Shown here one piece after another: positions 26,533 to 36,103 of a DNA stretch of 64,000 bases; position 1 is the first letter of the stretch, and every line of letters begins with the position of its first letter. The position numbers and the translations under genes are program-made. The DNA is from Flavimaribacter sediminis (lineage in GTDB: Bacteria; Pseudomonadota; Alphaproteobacteria; Rhizobiales; Rhizobiaceae): positions 1,116,001 to 1,180,000 of the forward strand of contig NZ_JAICBX010000001.1 in the NCBI RefSeq assembly GCF_019492055.1, read 5' to 3'. Under the pieces are notes generated by a model. The model was not told the origin of the DNA, made no database searches, and worked only from the letters and a program-made list of their open reading frames with translations.

Positions 26533-28713
26533 ATGACCGAAAAAACCGCGCTCGCGAGAGTGACAGGTGGAACAGAAGGCAGGCTTGTCGATTCCTGGGC
26601 TATATTGACACTCAGCACCTTGTTCGTGCTGATCCATCTTTACGCCGGCATCTACGGATCGCCCAACGCCCTGCTGTTCAGGTCGCTGCACGTCAATATT
26701 GCACTGGTGCTTGTCTTTCTGACCAGGCCGCTCGGTCGCGGACTGCCGCGTCTCGCGGACCTCGCCATGATCGCAGGAACCCTCTGGGTCCAGGCCTATT
26801 TCATGATCGAACTGGAAACCTGGAGCATTCGCACCATTATTTTCCGGCCGATCGATTATTTCACTTCGATCCTCTTTATCGTGCTGATCCTTGAAGCGAC
26901 CAGGCGCGTCGTTGGGCCGATCCTTGTATTCATTTGCCTGTTTTTCATGGCGCACGCCATCTACGCGAACTATTTTCCGGGCATTTTCTATGGCCCGCCC
27001 ACAACGTTGAAAAACTTGCTGCAAAGCGTCTTCCTGGATTCCAATGGCATCTTCGGCACCGCGGTCGCGGTCATGGCCAACTTCGTCGTCTTGTTCATTC
27101 TGTTCGGCACACTGTTGAACGCCTGCGGCGGAGGCGCGTTCTTCACGAAACTGGCCTTCGCCCTGTTCGGACATCGCACGGGAGGGCCGGCAAAAGCCGC
27201 AGTGGTTTCGTCGGCTATGATGGGTTCGCTGTCCGGCTCATCGATCGGCAACGTCCTGACAACGGGCGTCTTCACGATCCCGCTGATGATCCGGCTTGGC
27301 TACAAGCGGGCGTTCGCTGGCGGCGTCGAAGCCGCGGCCTCCAATGGCGGCATCATCATGCCGCCGGTCATGGGCGCCGTCGCATTCATCATGGCCGAGT
27401 TCCTCGACCGCCCCTATCTCGATATCATCATGGCGGCCGCCATTCCCGCCATCCTTTATTTCCTGGTGATCTTCGTTTCGGTGCATACTGAGGCGAGACG
27501 CCTGAACCTGCCGCAAATGCCGAAGGCGTTGCTGCCGAGCGCCTGGGCGCTGTTCAAACGGGAAGGCTATCTGCTGCTCCCGATCGTGTTGATCATCGTG
27601 GCTCTCGTCGCCGGCCGGTCGATCGTCTATGTCGCCGTCATGATTACCGGGATCACCTTCCTGATCGGTATTCTCCAGCCGCGCCGCAGGCTCAACCCGC
27701 GCACCTTGCTCGCCGTGATTGAGGAAACCGCGACCTCCACCGTGGGGCTGTCGGTCGCCGCGGCCTCCGCCGGCATCATTCTCGGCGCCATTTTCTCCGT
27801 AGGCCTGAGCTTCCAGATCGCCCAGGCGGCAGCGCACGCCGCCGGCGATCACCTCTGGGCCTTGCTCATCCTCGCCGCGGTTCTGTCGGTCATCATGGGA
27901 ATGGGCATGACGGCGGTGGCCATCTATCTCACCCTGGTCGCAACCATCATTCCGATCCTCAAGGTCGCCGGCGTTCCGGCGATGGCGGCGCATTTCTTCG
28001 CCTTCTACTACGGCATCATTTCAAACATTACGCCGCCGGTGGCGCTGACGGCCTTCGCCGCGGCGCCCATCGCGCGCGCGAACCCGATAGCGGTCGGAGT
28101 GTCGGCTTCGCGCCTCGGGATCGCCTGCTTCCTTCTGCCGATCCTGTTCATTTATTCGCCGGGGCTGCTGCTTGAAAGCTCCTGGCAGGAGACGGTCTAT
28201 GTCACGGTCATGGCGACGCTGGGCCTCTGCGCCTTCGCAACAGGGACGACAGGCTATGCTTTCGCGCCCATGCCGTTGTGGCAGCGCGTCGGCGCCATCG
28301 GCGTGTTCCTGCTCGCCGTCACACCGGAATGGAAACTCGACATCGCCGCCATAGCGCTGGCGGTTGTGGTGTTCGGGAGCAACTTCCTCGCGCGTCCGCG
28401 CGATCGGGCAACGGACAATCGCGACTTGTCCGATATAAAGGAAGAAGAGCAGCGTATCCTGAGCGACATCATGGAAGACCAGGACACGGTCGTCGAGGCG
28501 GGGCGCGGGGCCTGGTATTGGGGCGCTTGGGGCGTGGTGGTTCTGGTGGCGATCGCCTTCCAGTGGTCGAGCAGCGTCTATCTGCAGGCGCGGGAGCCGC
28601 TTCTTTGGGCGCTGGTCATGGTCGTGGTGTCCGTGCTGGCTTCTGCGGGCATCGTCTGGACCTGCAACGCGGCTACGCGGACTGCGGCGCCAGACCCAGT
28701 ACGCCAGGATTGA
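26533..28713 (+). CDS. TRAP transporter fused permease (4TM-12TM)
   Basis: 726 residues with many hydrophobic segments. The N-terminal part corresponds to the small DctQ-like permease, then comes the large DctM-like domain (FGTLLNACGGGAFFTKLAFA; GSLSGSSIGNVLTTGVFTIP; GGIIMPPVMGAVAFIMAEFL), then a late segment (NITPPVALTAFAAAPIA) and a soluble acidic loop near 620-650. Fused permeases of this type pair with TAXI binding proteins and use a sodium or proton gradient for uptake. Its 3' end overlaps the convergent FAD-oxidase gene by 41 bases. Confidence 0.9.
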   Translation: MTEKTALARVTGGTEGRLVDSWAILTLSTLFVLIHLYAGIYGSPNALLFRSLHVNIALVLVFLTRPLGRGLPRLADLAMIAGTLWVQAYFMIELETWSIRTIIFRPIDYFTSILFIVLILEATRRVVGPILVFICLFFMAHAIYANYFPGIFYGPPTTLKNLLQSVFLDSNGIFGTAVAVMANFVVLFILFGTLLNACGGGAFFTKLAFALFGHRTGGPAKAAVVSSAMMGSLSGSSIGNVLTTGVFTIPLMIRLGYKRAFAGGVEAAASNGGIIMPPVMGAVAFIMAEFLDRPYLDIIMAAAIPAILYFLVIFVSVHTEARRLNLPQMPKALLPSAWALFKREGYLLLPIVLIIVALVAGRSIVYVAVMITGITFLIGILQPRRRLNPRTLLAVIEETATSTVGLSVAAASAGIILGAIFSVGLSFQIAQAAAHAAGDHLWALLILAAVLSVIMGMGMTAVAIYLTLVATIIPILKVAGVPAMAAHFFAFYYGIISNITPPVALTAFAAAPIARANPIAVGVSASRLGIACFLLPILFIYSPGLLLESSWQETVYVTVMATLGLCAFATGTTGYAFAPMPLWQRVGAIGVFLLAVTPEWKLDIAAIALAVVVFGSNFLARPRDRATDNRDLSDIKEEEQRILSDIMEDQDTVVEAGRGAWYWGAWGVVVLVAIAFQWSSSVYLQAREPLLWALVMVVVSVLASAGIVWTCNAATRTAAPDPVRQD

Positions 28714-30247
28714 GAATGCCGTCGGGATCGAGAGCGGTTTTCAGCGCCGTCAGCATCCCGTCCATGCCAGGCAGAAGATCTTCCCGGTAGCGATAGCTTC
28801 GTCCGATCTGCATGCTGGCGCCGCCACGCTGCGCGAAGAGATCCATGAATTCCCGGCGTATTTCGAGAGCCAGCGCGCGGGTTTGCGGGCGCGGTTCATT
28901 GCGGTCATGCGCTTTGACCTGATCGTCGGTCGCATGGGATCTCTGGAAACCCGAAAGTGAGTCCGGCCACATCAGCTGCGGTTCGATGATGAATTCGTCG
29001 CCCACGCTCGCCAGCAGTATCGGCGCCCGGATTGAATGATCTTCCAGGTCGGCTTCGCGGTTCTTCAGAATATCTTCCACCGACTGTAAGGCCGCCGGAT
29101 AGGCGTCGCCGGAAAATATCCCGTGACACGGCAGCCAGCGCTCTCCGTCCTGCCCGACCAGCGCCTTTATCTTGCGGAAGGGACGGGCGCGGGTCACGCG
29201 GGGTATCGTGTCGGGTATCGGCGAACCGCCCGCAGCCGCGCAGGTTTTTGACGCGGCGTCCGCGATCTCGCCCAGCAGGGATTTGAGCGGCGGCTCGACG
29301 ACGATGTGCAGCGACCATGTCAGCTTGTCGAGCCTGGCGCTGCGCATTCCTGCTGCATTGACGAGGTTGCGGGCAGCACTCAGAACTGATCCCGACTTGC
29401 CGGCGATATCGGAGGCAATGCCGACCGATTCCAGCACGGAGAAGCCGCTGCGCGCTAGATTGCGATGCGCGGCCTTGTCGAAAGCCCAGACTTCGGCCAG
29501 GTGCGGAATGTCGCGCAGCGTCATCATCGCGGCGACGATCTGCTGCGACGTGTCGAATGAAAACGACAGGAAGGCGGGCGTCGGTGGTTTTTTAATCAAC
29601 CGCAGCAGGGCTTTCGTCTTGACGCCGAAAGCTCCGCAATCGCCCAGAAAAGCTCCGACCATGTCCGGTCCGAACCGCGGCAGCGCGGGGAGGCGCCGAG
29701 CGCCCCACGATCCGATGCGATGGAGGGCGCCGGTTCCGTCGGCGATCTCCAGGCCGATCACGGACTCTGCGGCATAGCCGTAACTCCCCGATCCAAAGAA
29801 CGAACCGTTCTGGCTCAGCGAGCCGCCGATGGTCGCCGCCATCCCCGACAGGGGGCCGAAAAATGGCGTTCGCAAGTCGCGTTCATCCAGCGCGTCATAC
29901 AGCTTCGCCCATGTGCATCCCGCTTCCACGGTCACGCATCGCGCCTCTTCGTTGATCTCGATGACTCTGCTCAGATCCCTCAGATCGAACGCGAGCGCTT
30001 CGGCGTCGTGCAGGTATCCGCACGAATAGGACATGCCGCCGCCGCGAGGCAGGATCGCAATGCCCCGTTTGCGCGCCAGGGCTACGATTTCTCCAACGTC
30101 TTCCGCGCTGGCGGGTTGGACGATGGCCTGAACCGGCGCGGCCGCCTCGCCGGAAATGTCCTCGGAGAACATCCGGCGCGCCCCGGGATCGTCGAGAACC
30201 CGCTCCGCGCCGATAATGCCGCCGAGACTGTCGATCAGGCTTGTCAC
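28673..30247 (-). CDS. FAD-binding oxidase (FAD_binding_4 / PCMH type)
   Basis: 524 residues. The N-terminal PCMH FAD domain shows ILPRGGGMSYSCGYLHDAEA and later GGSLSQNGSFFGSGSYGYAA. A C-terminal FAD-oxidase domain ends in ALKTALDPDGILNPGVLG, typical of the vanillyl-alcohol oxidase, cresol dehydrogenase and glycolate/lactate oxidase group. It likely oxidises a hydroxylated organic substrate. The start is GTG 30247, which overlaps the TGA of the preceding hydrolase gene (GTGA). It is the last gene of the four-gene catabolic operon. Confidence 0.82.
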   Translation of the reverse strand: MTSLIDSLGGIIGAERVLDDPGARRMFSEDISGEAAAPVQAIVQPASAEDVGEIVALARKRGIAILPRGGGMSYSCGYLHDAEALAFDLRDLSRVIEINEEARCVTVEAGCTWAKLYDALDERDLRTPFFGPLSGMAATIGGSLSQNGSFFGSGSYGYAAESVIGLEIADGTGALHRIGSWGARRLPALPRFGPDMVGAFLGDCGAFGVKTKALLRLIKKPPTPAFLSFSFDTSQQIVAAMMTLRDIPHLAEVWAFDKAAHRNLARSGFSVLESVGIASDIAGKSGSVLSAARNLVNAAGMRSARLDKLTWSLHIVVEPPLKSLLGEIADAASKTCAAAGGSPIPDTIPRVTRARPFRKIKALVGQDGERWLPCHGIFSGDAYPAALQSVEDILKNREADLEDHSIRAPILLASVGDEFIIEPQLMWPDSLSGFQRSHATDDQVKAHDRNEPRPQTRALALEIRREFMDLFAQRGGASMQIGRSYRYREDLLPGMDGMLTALKTALDPDGILNPGVLGLAPQSA

Positions 30248-31896
30248 GCCAGAAGGCCTTTCAGCATTTGCGCCAGCGGAACGGTTTGCCGTGAGACCCG
30301 GTGCACATGATCCTCGCCCACGCAACCGATCGCCCACGAAGCGAGCGCGTCGCAGTCCGGATCGCCGTCGAACACCACGATATCGATCCCGCCGCCTGAC
30401 GCCTCCAGATTTCCGGCAGCGTCACACCGGTAGAGATTGCGGGCCATCTTGAGGCCATGATCGCCTGCGACGACAATCGACCGAAAGCGGTTGTGCAGGC
30501 GTTCTGCGCTCAGATCGTTGCCGATCGCCCGGCCTTTTTGATTTTCCCGGTCGTGCCAGGGCTTGAAGAGGTCATAGTCGCGCGCCCACCAGAAGGCGGC
30601 GGAGAGATGCGCGCCGTCCCATCTCGGGGAAATGTCAGGAACCATGTCGGACGATGCGGCAGAGATCTGCGTCCAGGGGTCGACCACAATCAGTTTGCTC
30701 ACGCCCGGAAGCTCGGTCGCGATTGCAACGCTAGCTCCGATAGCGATAACGGGCGCGTCCTGCACTCCGAGTTTACCGATTACTTCGGCTATGATTGCGG
30801 CGAGATCCCGGACAGTGTCAAGCGTATTGGGCGCCGCCGGATAGACGTCGACGCCGGGAAGCGAAATTCTCACGGCCCTGTGCGATCTGCCGAGCCGCGC
30901 CGCCACGCCTCGCAGCTCGTCGGACCCGCCAGGCATGTCATGCAACAGCACGACCGGCGAACCATCGCCGTCGATCCGGACCGCGACCGGCCCCGCGGAT
31001 GTTTCGATCAGGCGTTTCGATCCCTGCAGCGACGACGCGCGATCGATGATTGCGCGGGCGTCCAGAAGCGTGTAGCCGGCGTTCTCGGAGACCAGCCGTT
31101 TCATGGTCGACGCCCATTCGCCGCGGTCGGAGGTCATTGCCGTCAGCGAGACGTGTTCGCTCAGTCCTCTTGCACGCTCCATATGCTCGAACAGCATGTC
31201 GTCTTCGCGCGTCGCGATAAAGACCGGGCGCTGCACCCGTTCCAGCGGCTCGAAGTGATTGTAGCGGAACGCAGCCGCATAGGCCGCCCGGTAGGCGTCG
31301 CCGGCAAGCAGGAAGTCCGTCACCACTGCATGGTGATGATCGAGTTTCGGCGGGCCGTATCCCAGCCGCGATCCGTCGCCAAGCTGGTTCCAGGGAAACA
31401 CGGTGAACTGGTCCCGGACCCTCGACCAGAGCCAGGCCACATGCGTTCCGTCGAGCGTCGGCAGGAATGGCGGGAGGTAATGCGCAAGTAGAGCGTCGCG
31501 CTCGGTTTCGTTGAAGATCGCATAGCCGTCGAGAATGACGGCGGAAACGCTGTCGGGCGACTGGACGGCGGCTTCCACGGCGATGGCGGCGCCGGTGTGG
31601 GCGCCGTAAATCGGAACCGGTCCGAGGTCGAGACGGTCCACAAGCTCCAGAACGACCAATGCAAAATCCGCGATTTCGGGTTGCGCCAGCGGCAACGGGT
31701 CGGAATAGCCGAAACCCGGCGTATCCATCATCACACAGGTGAAGTTTTGCGCCAGATGCCCCGCCAGGCGAAGCAGCGCCGCCGAAGAGCGCGGCGACTC
31801 GTGACAAAGCACCACCACCGGGCCCGAACCCTGAACCTGCAGACGGATGTGCCCGCCATGCGACAGGCGAACGATGGTCTGCAGGACCTCGCTCAT
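30244..31896 (-). CDS. Tandem double alpha/beta-hydrolase-fold protein with His at the nucleophile elbow
   Basis: 550 residues holding two alpha/beta-hydrolase-like halves. The first (about 10-265) has VVVLCHESPRSSAALLRLAG, MMDTPGFGYSDPL, and the elbow GAHTG at 98-102, where His100 replaces the usual Ser. The second (about 295-545) has VVLLHDMPGGSDELRGVA and the elbow-like IAIGASVAIATEL but looks degenerate. A CoA-ligase gene lies directly upstream (ATGA overlap) and the FAD oxidase directly downstream (GTGA overlap). It may hydrolyse or bind an intermediate of the pathway. The reading frame continues far upstream through the ligase gene, but ATG 31896 is the real start. Confidence 0.75.
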   Translation of the reverse strand: MSEVLQTIVRLSHGGHIRLQVQGSGPVVVLCHESPRSSAALLRLAGHLAQNFTCVMMDTPGFGYSDPLPLAQPEIADFALVVLELVDRLDLGPVPIYGAHTGAAIAVEAAVQSPDSVSAVILDGYAIFNETERDALLAHYLPPFLPTLDGTHVAWLWSRVRDQFTVFPWNQLGDGSRLGYGPPKLDHHHAVVTDFLLAGDAYRAAYAAAFRYNHFEPLERVQRPVFIATREDDMLFEHMERARGLSEHVSLTAMTSDRGEWASTMKRLVSENAGYTLLDARAIIDRASSLQGSKRLIETSAGPVAVRIDGDGSPVVLLHDMPGGSDELRGVAARLGRSHRAVRISLPGVDVYPAAPNTLDTVRDLAAIIAEVIGKLGVQDAPVIAIGASVAIATELPGVSKLIVVDPWTQISAASSDMVPDISPRWDGAHLSAAFWWARDYDLFKPWHDRENQKGRAIGNDLSAERLHNRFRSIVVAGDHGLKMARNLYRCDAAGNLEASGGGIDIVVFDGDPDCDALASWAIGCVGEDHVHRVSRQTVPLAQMLKGLLA

Positions 31897-33413
31897 GCCT
31901 TGGCTTCCCACTGGGCGCGGAGATCCTTTTTCAGCACCTTGCCGGCGGCGTTTCGCGGAATGGCCTCTACAAATTGCACCGATTTCGGCACCTTGTGCGG
32001 CGCCATCCGGTCGCGGCACTGGGATATGACCCATTCCGGATCGGGCGGGTCGCCGGACGGCCGCAGAAACGCGCACACCGCTTCGCCCCAGCGCGGATCC
32101 GGCACGCCGACGACGGCCGCCTCGGCGACGCCCGGCAGGGCGTAGAGGATTTCCTCGATGTCGCGCGGATAGATATTGACCCCGCCGGACAGGATCATGT
32201 CCTTTTTCCGGTCGACGATGTGGAAAAAGCCTTCTTCGTCGGCCCAGGCGAGATCGCCGGCAGAGAACCAACCGTCGCGCATGCTTGCTTCGGTTTCCTC
32301 GGGTCGGTTGAGATAGCCGTTGAAGAGGGTAGGGCCGGTCGAGAAAAGCTCTCCGATCTCGCCGGGCGCCACAGCGGCGCCGCTGTCGTCGAGAAGCTTC
32401 ACCTGCTGGCCTGGAATCGGCCGTCCGGCGCAATTCTGCTTGAGCCGCATTTCGTGTGGATAGAGATTGGTTATGACGCCGCCCTCTGTCGACCCGTAGG
32501 TTTCGTGCAGACTGGTTTCGCCGAACCAGCGCAGCGTGGCGAGCTTGGTTTCTTCCGGCAGCGGCGCGGCGTTGCAGATCATCGACGTCAATCGGTGGTT
32601 GGAGAGTTTCTCCAGCCGCGATTCGGGCATCTCGAACATGCTGTGCAACTGGGTCGGCACCACGAAAGTCCCCGTATGGCGGCCATCGGCAAAACACTCG
32701 TACAGCAGTTCGGGCGTGTATTTCTCCATCAATTCGACGCTGCCGCCGAGAAACAGGCTGGCCATCGGATAGGCGAAGCCGCCGCCATGAAACAGCGGAG
32801 TCGTAACGAGGAAATTGTCACCCTCTCCAAAGCATCGATAGACCGCGGCGGAAACGAGGAACACCATCACGCGGCTGCGGTGCGGCAGACAGACGCCCTT
32901 CGGCCTGCCGGTGGTTCCGGACGTATAGGGAATGGCGAAGGTTTGCCATTCGTCGGGCAATTGCGATGGCGGCGCAGCGGAGGCTTTCGATATCCAGTTG
33001 TCGTGCTCGTCTCCGATCACGATCACGGGCGCCTGGCTCGCCGATTTCACCTTCTCGGCGTTCGCCTGGTCGGTGAACACCAGCCGGGCGTCACAGTCCT
33101 CAAGTATCGCCGAAAGTTCGCTTTCCGTCTGCCGGGGATTGATGGTGGCGATCGCCGCGCCCGTCGCGGAAACGCCGCCGACGATCTCGAAATATTCGGG
33201 CTCGTTGCCGGCGATGATCGCCGCGTTGGCGCCTGTTTCCAGGCCGGCGGCGGCGGCAGCGTTGGTGACGCGGTTCAGTCGATCGCCAAGTTCACCATAG
33301 GTGATCTTGCGGTCGCCAATCGTGATTGCCGTGCGTCCGGGCACGCGCGCCGCGTTGGTGCGCAGGCCGGCCGAGATGTCCAGGGATCGATAATTTGCGG
33401 GAAACTCGGTCAT
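31893..33413 (-). CDS. AMP-dependent acyl-CoA synthetase/ligase
   Basis: 506 residues of the ANL adenylate-forming superfamily. The AMP motif YTSGTTGRPKGVCLPHRSR is followed by HETYGSTEGGVITN (A5-like), GWFSAGDLAWADEEGFFHIV (A7) and VDRKKDMILSGGVNIYPRDI (hinge A8), with the catalytic Lys region near the C-terminus (AIPRNAAGKVLKKDLR). It activates a carboxylic acid with ATP and CoA. It starts 6 bases after the amidohydrolase stop, and its TGA overlaps the start of the next gene. The acid is unknown. Confidence 0.93.
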   Translation of the reverse strand: MTEFPANYRSLDISAGLRTNAARVPGRTAITIGDRKITYGELGDRLNRVTNAAAAAGLETGANAAIIAGNEPEYFEIVGGVSATGAAIATINPRQTESELSAILEDCDARLVFTDQANAEKVKSASQAPVIVIGDEHDNWISKASAAPPSQLPDEWQTFAIPYTSGTTGRPKGVCLPHRSRVMVFLVSAAVYRCFGEGDNFLVTTPLFHGGGFAYPMASLFLGGSVELMEKYTPELLYECFADGRHTGTFVVPTQLHSMFEMPESRLEKLSNHRLTSMICNAAPLPEETKLATLRWFGETSLHETYGSTEGGVITNLYPHEMRLKQNCAGRPIPGQQVKLLDDSGAAVAPGEIGELFSTGPTLFNGYLNRPEETEASMRDGWFSAGDLAWADEEGFFHIVDRKKDMILSGGVNIYPRDIEEILYALPGVAEAAVVGVPDPRWGEAVCAFLRPSGDPPDPEWVISQCRDRMAPHKVPKSVQFVEAIPRNAAGKVLKKDLRAQWEAKA

Positions 33414-33419
33414 CCGCCA

Positions 33420-34364
33420 TCAGCTCCGTGTCATCCGGATACCGGCGCGAAACTGGCGCTCGATAATGTCGTCCGGCGCATCCGGCTTTGATTGCTGCTG
33501 CGGCTTGCCGCTCTCCGGCAGGCGGAAAATCCGCAATGCGTTCTCGCGCATCAGCAAGTCCTTGCTTTCCGGACGAAGGTTCAACGCGTCGACCTCCTTG
33601 ACGGCTCTTTCAGGGTCGATCACAGGCCAGTCCGTCCCGAACAGCACTTTCTCACGCCCATAGGTGTTCAGGTAGTGGACAAGCTGCGATGGCCAGTGCT
33701 TGGGCGCATAGGCGTCGACTCCGATGAAGATGTTTTCATGCTTCCAGGCCATGGAAATCATCTCGTCAGTCCAGGGAATTCCGATGTGAATACCAATCAG
33801 TTTCAACTCGGGAAAATCGATCGCGACCTCGTCGAGCGTAATCGGCCGGCCAACGGAAGGCAGTCGGCGTTCTCTCGAATAGATGAGATTGTGGCCGACC
33901 TGCATCATGATCGGAATATCGAGCTCGCAGCACTTGGAATAGTAGGGATAGTAGCGCCGGTCATTGGGCGCCAGACCGAACCAGTGCGGATAGAGGTGCG
34001 CGCCGACGAATCCCAGTTCCTTCACGCCGCGCTCCAGGTCGTAAATGCCCTGCATTCCCCGAAACGGATCCACCCCGGCGAGCCCTGAAAACCGGTCCGG
34101 CTTGGCGCGACATACTTCGGCGACGCGCTCATAGGTGATCTCAAACGACCCGCGGACCGCCATGTCGCCTGCGCGCACGGCGATCAGAAGCGCCCGGTCG
34201 ATATCCGCGCGATCCATCTTTGCAAGGTAATCGTCGATCGTGACGCCGCCTCGCATCTCCGGGGACATCCGCACCTGCTGCTTGAAGCTTTCGTCGATGC
34301 CGGTGCGCCCTTCGGCAACCTCCTGCGGCGTGAAGAGATTGCACACGATATCAATAGCACCCAT
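33420..34364 (-). CDS. Amidohydrolase family 2 protein (ACMSD/decarboxylase-like)
   Basis: About 314 residues of the amidohydrolase-2 family (PF04909), TIM-barrel metal enzymes that include aminocarboxymuconate-semialdehyde decarboxylase and resorcylate decarboxylases. Seen: LAGVDPFRGMQGIYDLERGV, GAHLYPHWFGLAPNDRRYYP, ELKLIGIHIGIPWTDEMI (metal-binding His) and VLFGTDWPVIDPE (metal-binding Asp). It opens the catabolic operon. ATG 34364 is preferred over 34376 because GGAG lies six bases before it. The upstream operator-like site is shared with the TRAP operon. Confidence 0.85.
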   Translation of the reverse strand: MGAIDIVCNLFTPQEVAEGRTGIDESFKQQVRMSPEMRGGVTIDDYLAKMDRADIDRALLIAVRAGDMAVRGSFEITYERVAEVCRAKPDRFSGLAGVDPFRGMQGIYDLERGVKELGFVGAHLYPHWFGLAPNDRRYYPYYSKCCELDIPIMMQVGHNLIYSRERRLPSVGRPITLDEVAIDFPELKLIGIHIGIPWTDEMISMAWKHENIFIGVDAYAPKHWPSQLVHYLNTYGREKVLFGTDWPVIDPERAVKEVDALNLRPESKDLLMRENALRIFRLPESGKPQQQSKPDAPDDIIERQFRAGIRMTRS

Positions 34365-34422
34365 CGACGACTCCATAATTCGCAGTGTTACGCGGGAAAT
34401 ATGCTGCCAATCATGGCGGCTC

Positions 34423-34444
34423 CCGATAATTTGTCCGGACCAAT
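34423..34444 (-). promoter_or_regulatory. Operator candidate shared with the TRAP operon
   Basis: CCGATAATTTGTCCGGAC (34423-34440) matches the TRAP-side sequence at 25369-25386 at 17 of 18 positions. The core GTCCGGAC is a perfect palindrome inside the near-palindrome TTGTCCGGACCAA. It is about 60 bases upstream of the amidohydrolase start. Confidence 0.55.
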
Positions 34445-34561
34445 ACTAGACGCAATGATCTCTCTACGGAAGCATCTGCAGGAGAGAAATTTCTGATGCG
34501 GTTCAAAGGCGTTGTCGCCCGCATGGGGCAGGCGGGGCGGCGCCCTCCGGATGCGAACCTG

Positions 34562-35182
34562 TCAGGCGATACCGTTACGACAGTGCTCCGCAAACCCGGG
34601 CCGTTTCGACATTCGGTCCATCCAGGCGCTGACCGCCGGCAATTGGGGGCGGTCCATCGGCGTGTTCTCCCATCGATTGGTCGACAGCGCCAGAACGATG
34701 CCAGTAAGCGTAAATTTCTCGCCGCAAATATAGGCGTCTGTGGACGCAAGGCGCCTGTCGAGCAGGTGCATTGCGCTGTTCCAGGCCTGGATGCTTGCTG
34801 CTTGCGCGTCCGCATCGCCGAACGCCGGATGTTTTCGAACAAGCCCCATGAAAGCGGAACGCCATGCATTGTTCAGCTCGCTGAGTTGCCAATCCATCCA
34901 TGCTTCGACTTCAGCCCGTTCCGCCGCGCTTTCGGGCAGCAGATCGGAGCGTCCTTCGCGCGCTGCGAGATAGCGACAGATCGTGTTGGATTCGCTGAGG
35001 CGAACATCGCCGTCAACGAGGACTGGAACCAGCCCCTTGGGATTGATCGCAAGGAATTCCGGAGACGATGTCGAGCGTGTGTTTCCTCCCCAGTCTTCGC
35101 GGTCCGGCGCAATCCCCAGTTCCACGCAGGTCCAAAGCACTTTTCTGACATTGATCGAATGCGGTTGGCCCAAAAGTTTCAT
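34562..35182 (-). CDS. Glutathione S-transferase
   Basis: 206 residues. The N-terminal thioredoxin-fold part starts MKLLGQPHSINVRKVLWTC, with the glutathione-binding cis-Pro/Glu-Ser region INPKGLVPVLVDGDVRLSES, followed by an all-helical C-terminal domain (ERAEVEAWMDWQLSELNNAW). It is a cytosolic GST; the second substrate is unknown. The active-site position after MKLLGQPHS has Ser10-type residues rather than Tyr. It stands alone on the minus strand between two operons. Confidence 0.9.
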   Translation of the reverse strand: MKLLGQPHSINVRKVLWTCVELGIAPDREDWGGNTRSTSSPEFLAINPKGLVPVLVDGDVRLSESNTICRYLAAREGRSDLLPESAAERAEVEAWMDWQLSELNNAWRSAFMGLVRKHPAFGDADAQAASIQAWNSAMHLLDRRLASTDAYICGEKFTLTGIVLALSTNRWENTPMDRPQLPAVSAWMDRMSKRPGFAEHCRNGIA

Positions 35183-35272
35183 GGCGGCTGAATTCTCCGA
35201 CGCGTCATCGCCGGAAAAGCTACCGCTGGAACGGACTTTTGCATGGCGACCGGCAAATCCGCTCCGATGAGC

Positions 35273-36031
35273 CTATTCGACCGTTTGCGCCGCCCGATCG
35301 ATGACGTCGGCGACCGATTTCGGTTGCGTCATGAAGACCGCATGGCTGGCCTTTACCTCGGTGACATTGGCGCCGATGCGCTCCGCCATCCAGTAGAGCA
35401 TCTTCATGTCGAACGCCTTGTCATCCGTGGCGATGACCGCCCAGCTTGGCTTGACACGCCAGGCGGCGTTTTCAAGCGTGGTTTCAAAGGAGCTCATGTT
35501 GATCGCGACCTGCGAATCCCGGAGGAACGCGGCGTCCGCGTCGCTGGCGTCGGCGGCGAATCCGGCCTTGAAATTCTCCGCCTTTACAAATCCGTAGCCG
35601 TCTTCTCCGATGTCGAGCACGAACTCCGGCGGACCGGTAAACCCTGCATATTGCTGCGCGGTCGTCTCGCCGGCGTCCGGCGACAGCGCAGAGATGTAAA
35701 CGAGACCCGCCACGTTCGGATGGACGCCCGCCTCGGTGATGACGGTTCCGCCCCATGAGTGGCCGACGAGTATGGTTTGTCCCTGTTGCCGATCCAGAAC
35801 CCGCTTCGTCGCGGCGACGTCGTCGGCAAGCGACGTCAGCGGGTTCTGAACGATGCTCACCCTGTATCCGCGTTCCGTCAGTTCTTCGTAGACCTTGCGC
35901 CAGCCCGAGCCGTCGACAAAGGCGCCGTGCACCAGAACGACGTTTCTGACCATCGTGTCGTCGGCGGAATGCGCAGGCGTAGCGGATGCGAGACTTGCCG
36001 CGACGGATGCAGCCAAAATACTCTTCTTCAT
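35273..36031 (-). CDS. Exported alpha/beta hydrolase
   Basis: 252 residues. A signal peptide (MKKSILAASVAASLASATPA, then HSADD) implies export to the periplasm. The fold markers are NVVLVHGAFVDGSGWRKVYE and the nucleophile elbow GHSWGG (Ser92), with a late His in VKASHAVFM and an Asp region near AVIATDDKAFD. The pattern is that of secreted esterase-like EstC/haloalkane-type proteins. It is the third gene of a leftward cluster behind the SDR and NTF2-like genes. The substrate is unknown. Confidence 0.85.
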   Translation of the reverse strand: MKKSILAASVAASLASATPAHSADDTMVRNVVLVHGAFVDGSGWRKVYEELTERGYRVSIVQNPLTSLADDVAATKRVLDRQQGQTILVGHSWGGTVITEAGVHPNVAGLVYISALSPDAGETTAQQYAGFTGPPEFVLDIGEDGYGFVKAENFKAGFAADASDADAAFLRDSQVAINMSSFETTLENAAWRVKPSWAVIATDDKAFDMKMLYWMAERIGANVTEVKASHAVFMTQPKSVADVIDRAAQTVE

Positions 36032-36103
36032 ATCGGTTTTCCTTGTTGGAGTTTTGAGCGGGGCCGCGGCAAGAGCGTCGCGGTCCTGCTGAGTGTTGAC
36101 GGG

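Noticed and set aside
31897-32697. N-terminal extension of the double alpha/beta hydrolase frame
   Set aside because: It runs through the CoA-ligase gene in another frame; the true start ATG 31896 overlaps the ligase stop.
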